From: Guptibacillus spartinae
Lineage (GTDB): Bacteria > Bacillota > Bacilli > Bacillales > Guptibacillaceae
Direction of reading: 5' to 3'
DNA length: 64,000 bases
NCBI RefSeq assembly: GCF_028610625.1
Contig: NZ_JAQQWU010000013.1
Coordinates: 1 to 64,000 of the forward strand
The translations under genes were made by a program, and so were the position numbers. The notes beneath the pieces are model-generated. The model saw nothing but the letters and a program-made list of their open reading frames with translations, was not told where the DNA came from and ran no database searches. Shown here piece by piece: positions 9,640 through 18,084 of this stretch (its first letter is position 1; the number at the start of each line of letters is the position of its first letter).

Positions 9640-10557
9640 TTAAGGAAGCTTATTACCTGCAGCACGGTAAAGCTCATACCATTCTTCTCTTGTTAACTCC
9701 ATATCTGATGCTTTAGAAATATCCTTTAATCGCTCAGGATTCATTGTGCCGACAACCGGCTGAATATTCGCTGGGTGACGCAAAATCCATGCAATCGCAA
9801 TGGTTGAGTCTGTGACATTGTATTTCTCAGCTAGCTCCTGAAGCTTTGCATTCACTTCTGGAAAAGCATCATTTCCAACAAAAGGCCCTTCAATCATCCC
9901 ATGCTGGAAAGGTGACCAGGCTTGAATCGTAATGTCATTCAAACGACAATACTCAAGAACATTACTGTCGCGCACGATCGCTGGTTCATTTTGCATGTTC
10001 ACATTAAAACCTGCATCAATCATCGGCGTATGTACAACACTTAATTGAAGCTGATTGATAATAAGATCGTCCTTGATATACTTTTTCAACAATTCCATTT
10101 GCATCGGATTCTGATTGCTTACCCCAAAGTGACGTACTTTCCCACTTTCCTTTAAACGTGAAAAGGCTTCCGCTACTTCTTCAGGCTCGAACAAAGCATC
10201 AGGACGATGTAAGAGTAACGTGTCAACATAGTCTGTTTTTAACCGACTTAGACTCCCATCAACAGATTCCAAAATATGATCTTTTGAGAAATCGAAAAAC
10301 CCTTTTCGAATACCACATTTCGTTTGAATTTTCATTTTCTCACGTACATCATCGTTTGCAGAAATGGCGTTTGCGAATACTTCCTCCGATTTCCCACCGC
10401 CGTAGATGTCAGCATGATCAAATAAATCAACTCCATTGTCGATAGCATTTTCAATCACATATGCAGCATCCTTTTCACTAAGCTCACTCATGCGCATACA
10501 GCCTAATGAAATTTCCCCAACTTCTAACTCACTAGTCCCTAATTTCATCCTTTTCAT
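9640..10557 (-). CDS. Aldo/keto reductase (YcsN/YdhF-like)
   Basis: NADPH-dependent oxidoreductase with a TIM-barrel fold, 305 aa. The N-terminal beta-hairpin (MKRMKLGTSELEVGEISLGC), DHADIYGGG with catalytic Asp and Tyr, the Lys in KIQTKCGI and the His in LLLHRPD form the usual AKR tetrad; NQLQLS and the late GTMNPERL segment are NADP-binding. It resembles the Bacillus YcsN / E. coli YdhF group. GAGGTGAT precedes the ATG. Single-gene unit; physiological substrate unknown. Confidence 0.92.
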   Translation of the reverse strand: MKRMKLGTSELEVGEISLGCMRMSELSEKDAAYVIENAIDNGVDLFDHADIYGGGKSEEVFANAISANDDVREKMKIQTKCGIRKGFFDFSKDHILESVDGSLSRLKTDYVDTLLLHRPDALFEPEEVAEAFSRLKESGKVRHFGVSNQNPMQMELLKKYIKDDLIINQLQLSVVHTPMIDAGFNVNMQNEPAIVRDSNVLEYCRLNDITIQAWSPFQHGMIEGPFVGNDAFPEVNAKLQELAEKYNVTDSTIAIAWILRHPANIQPVVGTMNPERLKDISKASDMELTREEWYELYRAAGNKLP

Positions 10558-10661
10558 CTAAATCACCTCATTTTGTTGATACTGCTATCCTATCATTGGA
10601 AGAAAAGAATAGGAATTTATTTACTCTGTTACGCCGTTTCTTCTCGACCCATCATCGAGTT

Positions 10662-11582
10662 TCATGAGGCTGACCGCTGATTTTCACCGATCTTAATAAA
10701 AATTTCTTCAAGGGATGGTTCATCCACTACGATCCGAAAAACATCCACATTCGCATGCAAAAAGCTTCGATTAATCTCTGGAATAAGCCATTCACCATCA
10801 ACCGTGAGAGTTGTTAAATTCTCCCCCCACTCAATAGCGCTAGCTAGGTCTTCTAATTGAGGTCTTAGCGAACTCATTTGCGTAGCATTCACCTGCGTAT
10901 GCTTAAGAGACACGATTAATTTGTTTTGATGCTTATCTCTTAATTGCTGCATACTTCCTCGCACTGTTATAACACCCTGGTTCATGATCGCAATATCATC
11001 GCACAGCTTCTCAACCTCATCTAGATTATGAGAGGTTAAGAAAATGGTTGTACCCTCTTTAGAAATGTCTTGAATTAACCGATGAATCGTTAATACGGCG
11101 TTCGCATCTACTCCTGAGGTCGGTTCATCAAGAAAAAGAATGTCCGGTTTGTTGAGTAGAGCCTGCGCGATTCCCAGCTTCTTTTTCATACCAAAAGAAA
11201 ATTTCTTTGCTTTTACGTTTGCGGCATCCTCTAATTCAACTCTTTGTAAAAGGTCAAGAAGTTCTGATTTTGTTAATTTCACATTCAAAAGTTTGCTAAA
11301 ATATTTAAGGTGTTGCAAAGCTGTTAAATCATCATAAAACGTTGAGTAGTCTGGTAGAACGCCGATTTTTTGATTCTGATGATGTTGTTTTCCAAGAATG
11401 GTAAACGAGCCAGAACTAGGATGGATTAATCCCGCTAGCATGTTAATAAATGTCGACTTACCAGCTCCATTTTTACCCAAAAAACCAAAGACGCTCCCTT
11501 GTCCTACCTTTAGATCAATTTCATTGACTACTTTCTTACTCCCGTAGATTTTGGTTAATCCTTTTGTTTCTAAAGCGTACAT
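10662..11582 (-). CDS. ABC transporter ATP-binding protein
   Basis: ATPase subunit of an ABC-2 type exporter, 306 aa. Walker A GKNGAGKST, signature FSFGMKKK (a variant of LSGGQ common in CcmA/NatA-type proteins), Walker B ILFLDEPTSG and switch LTSHNLDEV are present, followed by an accessory C-terminal region of about 90 aa. Its start ATG overlaps the stop of the upstream permease (TAATG), so translation is coupled. It closes a five-gene envelope operon with DUF418, YdbS and YdbT, which points to a role in cell-surface defence or export. Confidence 0.92.
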   Translation of the reverse strand: MYALETKGLTKIYGSKKVVNEIDLKVGQGSVFGFLGKNGAGKSTFINMLAGLIHPSSGSFTILGKQHHQNQKIGVLPDYSTFYDDLTALQHLKYFSKLLNVKLTKSELLDLLQRVELEDAANVKAKKFSFGMKKKLGIAQALLNKPDILFLDEPTSGVDANAVLTIHRLIQDISKEGTTIFLTSHNLDEVEKLCDDIAIMNQGVITVRGSMQQLRDKHQNKLIVSLKHTQVNATQMSSLRPQLEDLASAIEWGENLTTLTVDGEWLIPEINRSFLHANVDVFRIVVDEPSLEEIFIKIGENQRSAS

Positions 11583-12274
11583 TAAAAGTCCTTCTTTCTA
11601 ATGAGTAATAGGCTCGCTAACACGAACAAAATAGGGAAGATCAACACAACGTATGTGTAGAAATGGTCACCTAAACTATAATAATAATAAGGCGTTACAT
11701 AGCTTACTAGATCAATGAAGAAATTATCTGACCCCAGACTCCACAAGCCAATAATTGGGAATAGGATGGCGAGAAGGATTCCGAGAAACATAGTCATCCC
11801 AGGCTTTGGAATCAAGGTAGAAAGAAATATAGCAAGTCCTACAAAATAAAGGATAAAAATAAGAGCTTCCATAAACTGATTGAAATAAAACCCTTTTGTA
11901 AACGGAAGAATTAAGAGCGTAGCAACAAAAAGACACACGAACCAATACAGGGCGGTTCCAAGAAATTTACCAAGAACAATTTTCTCCCTCGAAACCTTTG
12001 TCGCTAGAAAACGGATGGTTCGTGAATGAATTTCCTGGTTAATCGCACTGTGAGAAAGGCTAGCAACGAATAACGGCCCGGCCGCGATCATAAGGAATAG
12101 CAAACCGCCCATGTAAACATCCCCGTCTAATCCACCAACTGCACCGAGAACATCTTTATATTTACTTATTAATTGTGCCATTCCTAGCGTTACACTAAAA
12201 ATAAATAGAATAATAATAACTGAACGAATGCTTTTAAATAGATTTTGAAACTCTCTTAAACCAATTGTTACCAT
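11582..12274 (-). CDS. ABC-2 type transporter permease
   Basis: 230-aa membrane protein with six predicted transmembrane segments (for example VIIILFIFSVTLGMAQLIS, FVGLAIFLSTLIPK, VVLIFPILFVLASLLLI) typical of ABC-2 permeases. It is cotranslated with its ATPase partner downstream. AAAAGGGG lies upstream of the ATG. Substrate unknown. Confidence 0.88.
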   Translation of the reverse strand: MVTIGLREFQNLFKSIRSVIIILFIFSVTLGMAQLISKYKDVLGAVGGLDGDVYMGGLLFLMIAAGPLFVASLSHSAINQEIHSRTIRFLATKVSREKIVLGKFLGTALYWFVCLFVATLLILPFTKGFYFNQFMEALIFILYFVGLAIFLSTLIPKPGMTMFLGILLAILFPIIGLWSLGSDNFFIDLVSYVTPYYYYSLGDHFYTYVVLIFPILFVLASLLLIRKKDF

Positions 12275-12325
12275 GATAAACCCCTTTTCTTCTCATTTTC
12301 TTTTTCCACTGCGTACCAATCCCTT

Positions 12326-13801
12326 CTATCTTTTTATGAATTCAACTTCCTTTCCTCTACCTTGATACCAGTGATAAAAGGAACCAGCGAGTTCATGAGG
12401 AACATCTTCAATCGCTGAATGATGGATCGGTTTTGAACGATTCACCAGATCAACGGAAGCCAATCCGAACCACTTTTGAACAAAGTTTCGCTTCACGCTG
12501 ATTTCAATTACCTTGCTTCGCTTTGTTAGAAACAATGAGGTAGATAACCCTCCTGTTTTGAATTGAACAAAAGAGGCATTCAACGTGTATTTCGTATGCT
12601 TGTAATCCAAATATCGGATCACACTAACAATCAGAAGGAGGACCACCGAAAGAATCCACCATGGAATAGGTAAGACATTCGGCTTGAAATACCATAGGAC
12701 CCCAGTTCCAATGATCCAGATAAAGCTTGGTTTCAGTAGTCGAATGAGCAAGGAGATTCGTGGCAGGCGATCCATCTTTCTTGTGATTTGATAGGATGGC
12801 AAGATTTCTTCAATCATGTCATAGGCTCGATGAACAGGTAAAAAAGGGTACAGGGAATTACTTTCAAGCTTTTGTTCATCAGATCGCGCTTCGCCAACAC
12901 TCGTTAGTTTGACCTCTGCTAGACCCAATAAGCGCTTCAGCATCGTTTGATGAATTTCGATTGCCTGAACGCGATGTTTTGATATCGAAAACTTTGTCGC
13001 ATCCAGCACCCCTTTTTGTATGTAAATGCGATCGGAATCCGATGCAATTTCAAACCCTCCGTACTTTAGAAACGTTCGACTAATCCCAAACGCAATCGAT
13101 ATGAGAATCACGAGAACGACAATCGTTGCAATAAGCCAGCCAGACTGTAATAGCTGAGAAACCAATCCCTCCGCATCTTCTTCAACTTCAAAAATGTCAT
13201 CTAGTTTGGAATAAAAACTAGCAATCAAAGGAAGAAGGAAGAGAAAGCTTAGGGAAGTAAACGATGCTTTCAAGAGATCCTTTTTTTCAGCCCTAAAATG
13301 TACTTCTCTTTCTGCTTCCTCCTTTGTTTCTACTGTTACCACCGATTCTTCCGTCTCTTTTTTTGTACCTACACGCTCCTTCAGTTCATTTGCCTTGGCG
13401 CGAGACAGGATGTTAAATTCAACCGCCGCCTCGTCTCCCTTCATTCCTGTTTCAAAAATAATGGAAGTTGTTCCAGTTAAGCGGTGGAAAAAAGACGTAT
13501 GTTCATTGATGTTTTCAATTTTGTTAAATGGAATGGTTCGTTTTGATTTGGTGAAGATCCCTTCCTTTAAATGAAAGGCATCCTCATCCAGCCTGTACTT
13601 ATGGGTGAACCACTTTAAAACAATGCGAATGACGGAAAGTCCGAGAAGAAGAAGAACAGCCGGACGACCATAGACAAACAAAAAAGAATCCGACCCTCTT
13701 TTAATAAGGAAAAAGTACACAAGAAAGAAGATCGCACTCTTTCCAAGCTTCCAACTATCAAAAGCAATGATCCAGAGCGAGTATCTGTGATAACCCATCA
13801 T
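12326..13801 (-). CDS. ydbT: YdbT-like membrane protein with bacterial PH domains
   Basis: 491 aa; two bPH2 (DUF304) domains alternate with hydrophobic hairpins: YRLDEDAFHLKEGIF with NKIENINEHTSFFHRLTG near the N-terminus, and FEIASDSDRIYIQKG with HRVQAIEIHQTMLKRLLGL in the middle, plus a third such unit near the end (SKVIEISVKRNFVQKWFGLA). Its ATG overlaps the ydbS stop as ATGA. In B. subtilis ydbST belong to the sigma-W envelope-stress regulon and contribute to resistance to antimicrobials from other bacilli; a matching role is likely here, though I find no sigma-W promoter upstream of the operon. Confidence 0.85.
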   Translation of the reverse strand: MMGYHRYSLWIIAFDSWKLGKSAIFFLVYFFLIKRGSDSFLFVYGRPAVLLLLGLSVIRIVLKWFTHKYRLDEDAFHLKEGIFTKSKRTIPFNKIENINEHTSFFHRLTGTTSIIFETGMKGDEAAVEFNILSRAKANELKERVGTKKETEESVVTVETKEEAEREVHFRAEKKDLLKASFTSLSFLFLLPLIASFYSKLDDIFEVEEDAEGLVSQLLQSGWLIATIVVLVILISIAFGISRTFLKYGGFEIASDSDRIYIQKGVLDATKFSISKHRVQAIEIHQTMLKRLLGLAEVKLTSVGEARSDEQKLESNSLYPFLPVHRAYDMIEEILPSYQITRKMDRLPRISLLIRLLKPSFIWIIGTGVLWYFKPNVLPIPWWILSVVLLLIVSVIRYLDYKHTKYTLNASFVQFKTGGLSTSLFLTKRSKVIEISVKRNFVQKWFGLASVDLVNRSKPIHHSAIEDVPHELAGSFYHWYQGRGKEVEFIKR

Positions 13802-14295
13802 TCTCCCTCCTCTGTTACCTTTGCATAGCGTGCAATAGTATCACGTAATTGAAAGGCTTCATCTTTCGATAAGGCAGGGATGAGATGGGACGAGCCCATT
13901 GTTTCGATGCTTAAAGCATACAACCGATAACGTCTTAAAATCGGACCCTGTTTTGTCGCAACGGATTGAACTTTGCTCATTGGTACAAGCTGGTGTTGTT
14001 CGTTGATTGCTCCGTGCCGCAGTTTCAAATATTCTTCGTCTATTTCGTACCGCCAGTGTTTGTATTTCAGTTTTGGGTGAAAGAATATATCCCAAATAGC
14101 CGTTATGACTGAAATCCCGGTGGCAACAAGAAGAAGCCATCCGACCCATTCCCACCATAAAAAACGATGGTCCAGGTAGAAGAGAACACCTAGAACTAGA
14201 AAGCCTATACCGTTTCCAATGATTTCATTTATTGTCCATACCTTTACGACGTCCTTGGATAATCTAAGATTTGGATTACTAATTTCTACTGCCAT
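13798..14295 (-). CDS. ydbS: YdbS-like membrane protein with a bacterial PH domain
   Basis: 165 aa: two transmembrane segments (GIGFLVLGVLFYL and GWLLLVATGISVITAI) followed by a bPH2 domain (YEIDEEYLKLRHGAINEQHQLVPMSKVQSV). Partner of YdbT immediately downstream (ATGA overlap). GAGGAG precedes the ATG. Acts in the membrane; see ydbT for role. Confidence 0.85.
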   Translation of the reverse strand: MAVEISNPNLRLSKDVVKVWTINEIIGNGIGFLVLGVLFYLDHRFLWWEWVGWLLLVATGISVITAIWDIFFHPKLKYKHWRYEIDEEYLKLRHGAINEQHQLVPMSKVQSVATKQGPILRRYRLYALSIETMGSSHLIPALSKDEAFQLRDTIARYAKVTEEGE

Positions 14296-14307
14296 GCTGC
14301 CACTCCT

Positions 14308-15495
14308 CTAACTGACTTTCATTTCATCTTTTAATTGTCTTTTTTTCCTGCTTTGAAATGGATTTTCTAAGTAAACAACCGTCCGCATCACCTTTTCAAG
14401 CGGACCCTGTCTAAACCGTTTTAAGAAGAACACACTTCCTACAACCTGAAGAGTGAAAAGTCCAACTCCAAAGAGAATGGAAAGAAGCACACCCATTCGT
14501 CCAAACAAACCGAATCCATAGCCATAGAAAACCGAAGTACATACAACCGTTTGTAAGATGTAGTTTGTTAACGAGAGTTTGCCTAAGCTTTCAAATCCGT
14601 AAAAAACTTGACCATGACGTGAGTTGCTATATAAGTAGCTAAATAAACCTATGTAGCCGATGGATAAAACACTTCCACCGATTAAGCTCATATCTGGTAA
14701 CCAAATAATCTCTTTTGATAGGTAGAAGGATGCTTTCAAGAACAGTCCGATCGGAACACAACTACTCGCTATGTATTGAAAAAGCTTTTGTCTCGAGACT
14801 TGAAGCCAGCCAACATGCGCTCCGTACATCCCAAGAAGCATCATCGGAAGAATAAGAATGGGCATAAACAAGACAACAATAAACGCTTCCCCTCCACTCA
14901 TTTCCATGGGATCCACATCGTTTCGGTGGTTTTTTATCATTTCATAAGAGCCCGATCCATAAATTGTCATCGTATCTTTTAGGTAAACATCGATGTTATC
15001 TTCACTTATGAGCGCCTCTTCTTCACCCCCTATGAAACTAATAAGGGTTATGATGGAAAACAGCACCACACACCATACGAGAATGGTCTTTCGCTTTCGA
15101 TTGGTAAAAAACAGAAGGAGCATGCCCATTGCGCCATAAAGAAGTAAAATATCTCCCTCCCAAAGGAAGGTAGCATGCAGCACACCGAATGCGATTAAAA
15201 CGAGGAATCTTCGAAAAAGATGCCACTTGACGCGACGGTTTTTTTCTTTTAACCGATTGCTCATCAAAATCAATGAATACCCAAATAAAAATGTAAAAAT
15301 CGGCATAAACGAGTTTTCAATCAACATTTTAATCGCTACATATCCCCCATAATCCAAAGACGATAACTGAAAAAATGAAATCTCATCTTTCCCGAAAATA
15401 CCATATTGAAAGATTAAAAGGTTTGCGATTAGGATCCCAAATAAACTCCAGCCTCGCAGTGCATCTACTAGACCGTTTCTTTCCCCCCCCACCAT
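14308..15495 (-). CDS. DUF418 (YeiB-like) membrane protein
   Basis: 395-aa polytopic membrane protein. The N-terminus reads DALRGWSLFGILIANLLIF, the hallmark of the YeiB/DUF418 family, which is related to membrane acyltransferases; about ten hydrophobic segments follow. AGGAGG lies 7 nt before the ATG. It opens the operon with ydbST and the ABC pair, 12 bp before ydbS. Codons 2-4 contain a run of eight G right after the start codon, a tract prone to slippage. Function unknown; the operon suggests an envelope role. Confidence 0.85.
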   Translation of the reverse strand: MVGGERNGLVDALRGWSLFGILIANLLIFQYGIFGKDEISFFQLSSLDYGGYVAIKMLIENSFMPIFTFLFGYSLILMSNRLKEKNRRVKWHLFRRFLVLIAFGVLHATFLWEGDILLLYGAMGMLLLFFTNRKRKTILVWCVVLFSIITLISFIGGEEEALISEDNIDVYLKDTMTIYGSGSYEMIKNHRNDVDPMEMSGGEAFIVVLFMPILILPMMLLGMYGAHVGWLQVSRQKLFQYIASSCVPIGLFLKASFYLSKEIIWLPDMSLIGGSVLSIGYIGLFSYLYSNSRHGQVFYGFESLGKLSLTNYILQTVVCTSVFYGYGFGLFGRMGVLLSILFGVGLFTLQVVGSVFFLKRFRQGPLEKVMRTVVYLENPFQSRKKRQLKDEMKVS

Positions 15496-15543
15496 ACTCT
15501 AGCCTCCTATTCTCATCACCAATTCCAATATTTCCTAATATTT

Positions 15544-15572
15544 AAGATATCAGTAAAAATTATTTTATTCAA
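15544..15572 (-). promoter_or_regulatory. Putative sigma-A promoter of the DUF418-ydbST-ABC operon
   Basis: Minus strand TTGAAT, 17 nt, TATCTT, about 50 bp before the DUF418 start. No sigma-W type (TGAAAC-N16-CGTA) element is seen here. Confidence 0.45.
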
Positions 15573-15600
15573 TATAAAATTATTGTTTTTCAATAAAAAA

Positions 15601-15610
15601 GTATCGATAC
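15601..15610. promoter_or_regulatory. Small palindrome upstream of the DUF2975/HTH pair
   Basis: GTATCGATAC is a perfect 10-bp palindrome about 60 bp before the DUF2975 start, in the divergent region shared with the DUF418 operon. It could be an operator for the HTH protein encoded at 16263, but no second copy supports this. Confidence 0.3.
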
Positions 15611-15671
15611 AGGAAGAGATTTGTAGTAAAATAATGTTAATCAAACATCACTGTTAAAAAGGAGTTTACGA

Positions 15672-16244
15672 ATGAAATGGAAATTTGGGTTTAATCTTTT
15701 ATCGAAAATTTGCTTGATCCTGTTTTATATCATAGGTTTACTATTTGTTTTTACAACACTAGAACACGTGTCACTTATTTGGTTTGCTGATAGTGCCCTG
15801 GCAAAATCTTTCCGTCCTTATGAACCCATTTTCAGTTACATTCAGCTATCGTTCCAAAATCAGCCGGATCTTTATGACGAAAAATCTTTTTTGATTTTAT
15901 CGTTTATTTCAATATCTACTAGCGTCCTCTTTATGATGCTATTTTTATGGTTGATGCGGAAGTTATTAAAAAATATATATTTGAAAAGCCTTTTTCTCCA
16001 GCAGAACGTAGCGATCATTTGGAAGCTTGGCGTCATAACCATCGTATTAGGAACGGTATCAACTTACATAGATGAACAGATCACATCTCGAACGCTTGAA
16101 TTGCTAAAAATCACGAATGCTACGATCCAATATTCAACATTAAACTATATTGATACGATAATAGGCGGCATTGTACTTATCCTTATCGCCTCTGCCTTAA
16201 AGTACGCTGTCAACGCCGTTGAAGAAAATGAACAAACAATCTAA
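15672..16244 (+). CDS. DUF2975 family membrane protein
   Basis: 190 aa with four transmembrane segments (ICLILFYIIGLLFVFTTLEHV, FISISTSVLFMMLFLWLM, AIIWKLGVITIVLGTVSTYI, DTIIGGIVLILIASALKYAV) in the typical DUF2975 spacing, including the pattern before LKYAV. AAAAGGAG precedes the ATG. As usual for this family it is followed directly (18 bp) by a small Cro/CI-type HTH gene. Function unknown. Confidence 0.85.
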   Translation: MKWKFGFNLLSKICLILFYIIGLLFVFTTLEHVSLIWFADSALAKSFRPYEPIFSYIQLSFQNQPDLYDEKSFLILSFISISTSVLFMMLFLWLMRKLLKNIYLKSLFLQQNVAIIWKLGVITIVLGTVSTYIDEQITSRTLELLKITNATIQYSTLNYIDTIIGGIVLILIASALKYAVNAVEENEQTI

Positions 16245-16262
16245 CAGCAAAGGCGATGGAAG

Positions 16263-16466
16263 ATGATTCGAATTAAATTAGATGTGATGATGGCTAAGAG
16301 GAAAATGTCGCTTAATCGACTATCTGAACTCGTAGGAATTACGCCGGCGAATTTATCCATATTAAAAAATGAAAAAGGAAAAGCTGTTCGTTTCACAACA
16401 TTAAATGCGCTCTGTCAGGCACTCGATTGTCAGCCAGGAGACTTGTTGGAATACGTGGAAGATTAG
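16263..16466 (+). CDS. YozG-like HTH transcriptional regulator
   Basis: 67-aa protein that is almost only a Cro/CI-type HTH domain: MAKRKMSLNRLSELVGITPANLSILK covers the helix-turn-helix, ending LDCQPGDLLEYV as in the YozG group. Cotranscribed with DUF2975, which it probably regulates together with itself; a strong terminator follows. Confidence 0.9.
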   Translation: MIRIKLDVMMAKRKMSLNRLSELVGITPANLSILKNEKGKAVRFTTLNALCQALDCQPGDLLEYVED

Positions 16467-16503
16467 AGAGGAGAACCCGATTGGGTTCTCCTCTCTTCTT
16501 TCA
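16466..16503 (+). terminator. Terminator of the DUF2975-HTH operon
   Basis: Thirteen-bp perfect stem (GAGAGGAGAACCC with GGGTTCTCCTCTC, loop GATT) followed by TTCTTTC. It starts at the HTH stop codon. Confidence 0.9.
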
Positions 16504-16633
16504 TCCGCACTTAAACATCACAAAACCATAACAGTCTATTACAATGTGCTAACAATCCATATATTGGGTTTACTCCCTTGCCTTTCCGGTTACATACCTT
16601 ATGTACTTAACAAAACTAAAGGAGATGAGTGAA

Positions 16634-16816
16634 ATGGAAGATCGTTACAAAACAGGTGAAAAAGCTCCAGAAAACGGCAAGTATGAATTTGATGGTTTAA
16701 CAAATGGAAGCAACAGCAACCCCACCGAAGACGAGAAGCACATTAGCCTTCAAAGCGGAGAAACCTTTCCTCCTCTTCGATCAAGCAAAGAATCAGCTTA
16801 TTGGAAAAAAGCATAA
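16634..16816 (+). CDS. YjzC family small protein
   Basis: 60-aa hydrophilic protein: RYKTGEKAPENGKYEF near the start and SLQSGETFPPLRSSKESAYWKK at the end match the YjzC family pattern (K-x-G-x-x-A-P-x-x-G-x-Y ... L-x-x-G-E-x-F-P-P). Function unknown in the family. I chose ATG at 16634 because AAAGGAG lies 9 nt upstream; an ATG at 16625 lies on the site itself. The next gene has nearly the same leader (AAAGGAGATGARTGAAAATGG type), so the two leaders may share ancestry. Confidence 0.8.
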   Translation: MEDRYKTGEKAPENGKYEFDGLTNGSNSNPTEDEKHISLQSGETFPPLRSSKESAYWKKA

Positions 16817-16857
16817 TTTCGAAAAGGCAAGCGAATGAACACTAGCAAAGGAGATGA

Positions 16858-17169
16858 ATGAAAATGGCAGAGAAAGATCCAAAACAGGCAGTTGCCCATA
16901 TGAGTGAAGATAAGAAAGATGACATCATGAACAACTTCAAATCATTTAAAGATTATCTTGGGGATCAGGTCCACAAAGGTGAGAAACTTGGTCTTGGGGA
17001 AGAAGGTCTTTCAAAAGGTGCGAAGCGCGTTGCAGACTATCTAGCGAAGCATGAAGAACCGCGAAATCGTGAAGAAAAGGTTTTAAATGAATTATGGAAC
17101 GCTGCGAACGAAGAAGAGCGTCAACATATGGCTCACGTCCTTGTAAAACTGGCAGGACAAACAAATTAA
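16858..17169 (+). CDS. DUF3243 family protein
   Basis: About 103 aa, helical and charged: FKSFKDYLGDQVHKGEKLGLGEEGLSKGAKRVADYLAKHEEPRN followed by LNELWNAANEEERQHMAHVLVKL matches DUF3243 (YmfJ-type) proteins. Two in-frame starts are possible (16858 with 4 nt spacing from AAAGGAG, 16864 with 10 nt). It follows the YjzC gene by 41 bp and ends at a bidirectional terminator. Function unknown. Confidence 0.82.
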   Translation: MKMAEKDPKQAVAHMSEDKKDDIMNNFKSFKDYLGDQVHKGEKLGLGEEGLSKGAKRVADYLAKHEEPRNREEKVLNELWNAANEEERQHMAHVLVKLAGQTN

Positions 17170-17170
17170 A

Positions 17171-17220
17171 GTGAAGCAAAAAGCCGTCATCCAAAGGGGG
17201 AAGACGGCTTTCTGCTTCAC
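17171..17220. terminator. Bidirectional terminator
   Basis: Outer arms GTGAAGCA/TGCTTCAC and inner arms AAAGCCGTC/GACGGCTTT form a nearly continuous 17-bp stem. It lies between convergent genes (DUF3243 and the HemD-like gene) and has T-rich flanks both ways. Confidence 0.85.
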
Positions 17221-17221
17221 T

Positions 17222-18013
17222 TTATGCACGATAATAATTAGCCATCTCGATCACCATCGCGCCCATACGTGGTGTGGCTGGCGTTAATACTCGCTTAATC
17301 CCTTGTTCTTTCAATTTTTCCTCCGTAACTTCCCCCACCGCTACGGGAAGAATGTCTTTAGTAAACGCTTCTAAAATCACGTTTTTCTTTCCTACTCTTT
17401 CAACATAGTCAAAAAAATACCGTACCTGGATGGCGCTTGTAAATGCTACCGCATCAAAAAGCCCACTTGCAATCTCCTCAATCAATCGTTCGAGCACTTC
17501 TTCTTCTGGCGGAGTATGCTCGTAAGGATAAATCGTTTGAACAACATTATTCGCTCGTTCAAGCGTCTCAATAAACGCTGGCACGTTTTCCCCATGCATT
17601 TGGAGAGCAATGGACTGATTCTCGATCGTAAGCGAATGCTCCAGTTGATTCATCGTTCCACGATCGGCTACTGTTGCTGGGGTGATGCCTTTTTTCATAA
17701 AATGCTGGAGGGTTTTCGTTCCTCGAACAGCAATCGGAACGCTTCGAAGCAATTGTTCATAGGGCTTTCCTAGACCGTTTACTTCCGCTAGTTCAGCCAT
17801 TCTCTTTTCCCCCATACCTGTCGTGAAGATTAGTAATTGTGGAGGATTTTCAATAATTTCTTGTATTGATTGAACAACCTGTTCTTCATTCGTAAAGACC
17901 GTTCCTTGAGCAGGGCGAATCAACGCGGTTCCCCCCTGCTTTTCAATAAGGGTCCGAATCTCTTCTCCTTTTCGCCCCCCTGTTACAGCAATCCTTTTCC
18001 CTTGTAGTCCCAT
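17222..18013 (-). CDS. Uroporphyrinogen-III synthase (HemD/NasF-like)
   Basis: 263-aa HemD-fold protein: KRIAVTGGRKGEEIRTLIEKQGG at the N-terminus, LIFTTGMG, AVRGTKTLQHFMKKGITPA and DAVAFTSAIQVRYFFDY are the usual HemD landmarks. The enzyme closes hydroxymethylbilane to uroporphyrinogen III. In this place, after a NirB-like module and a NirD-like protein, it resembles the extra HemD copies that serve siroheme supply for nitrite reductase rather than the hem-operon copy. AAGGAG lies 11 nt before the ATG, a long spacing. Last gene of the trio. Confidence 0.8.
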   Translation of the reverse strand: MGLQGKRIAVTGGRKGEEIRTLIEKQGGTALIRPAQGTVFTNEEQVVQSIQEIIENPPQLLIFTTGMGEKRMAELAEVNGLGKPYEQLLRSVPIAVRGTKTLQHFMKKGITPATVADRGTMNQLEHSLTIENQSIALQMHGENVPAFIETLERANNVVQTIYPYEHTPPEEEVLERLIEEIASGLFDAVAFTSAIQVRYFFDYVERVGKKNVILEAFTKDILPVAVGEVTEEKLKEQGIKRVLTPATPRMGAMVIEMANYYRA

Positions 18014-18084
18014 GTCTCTACCATCTCCTTAAGCCTCATCTTAAATAGAGGGTACAGCACCATCTTCATTTGTTCAACTAAACG

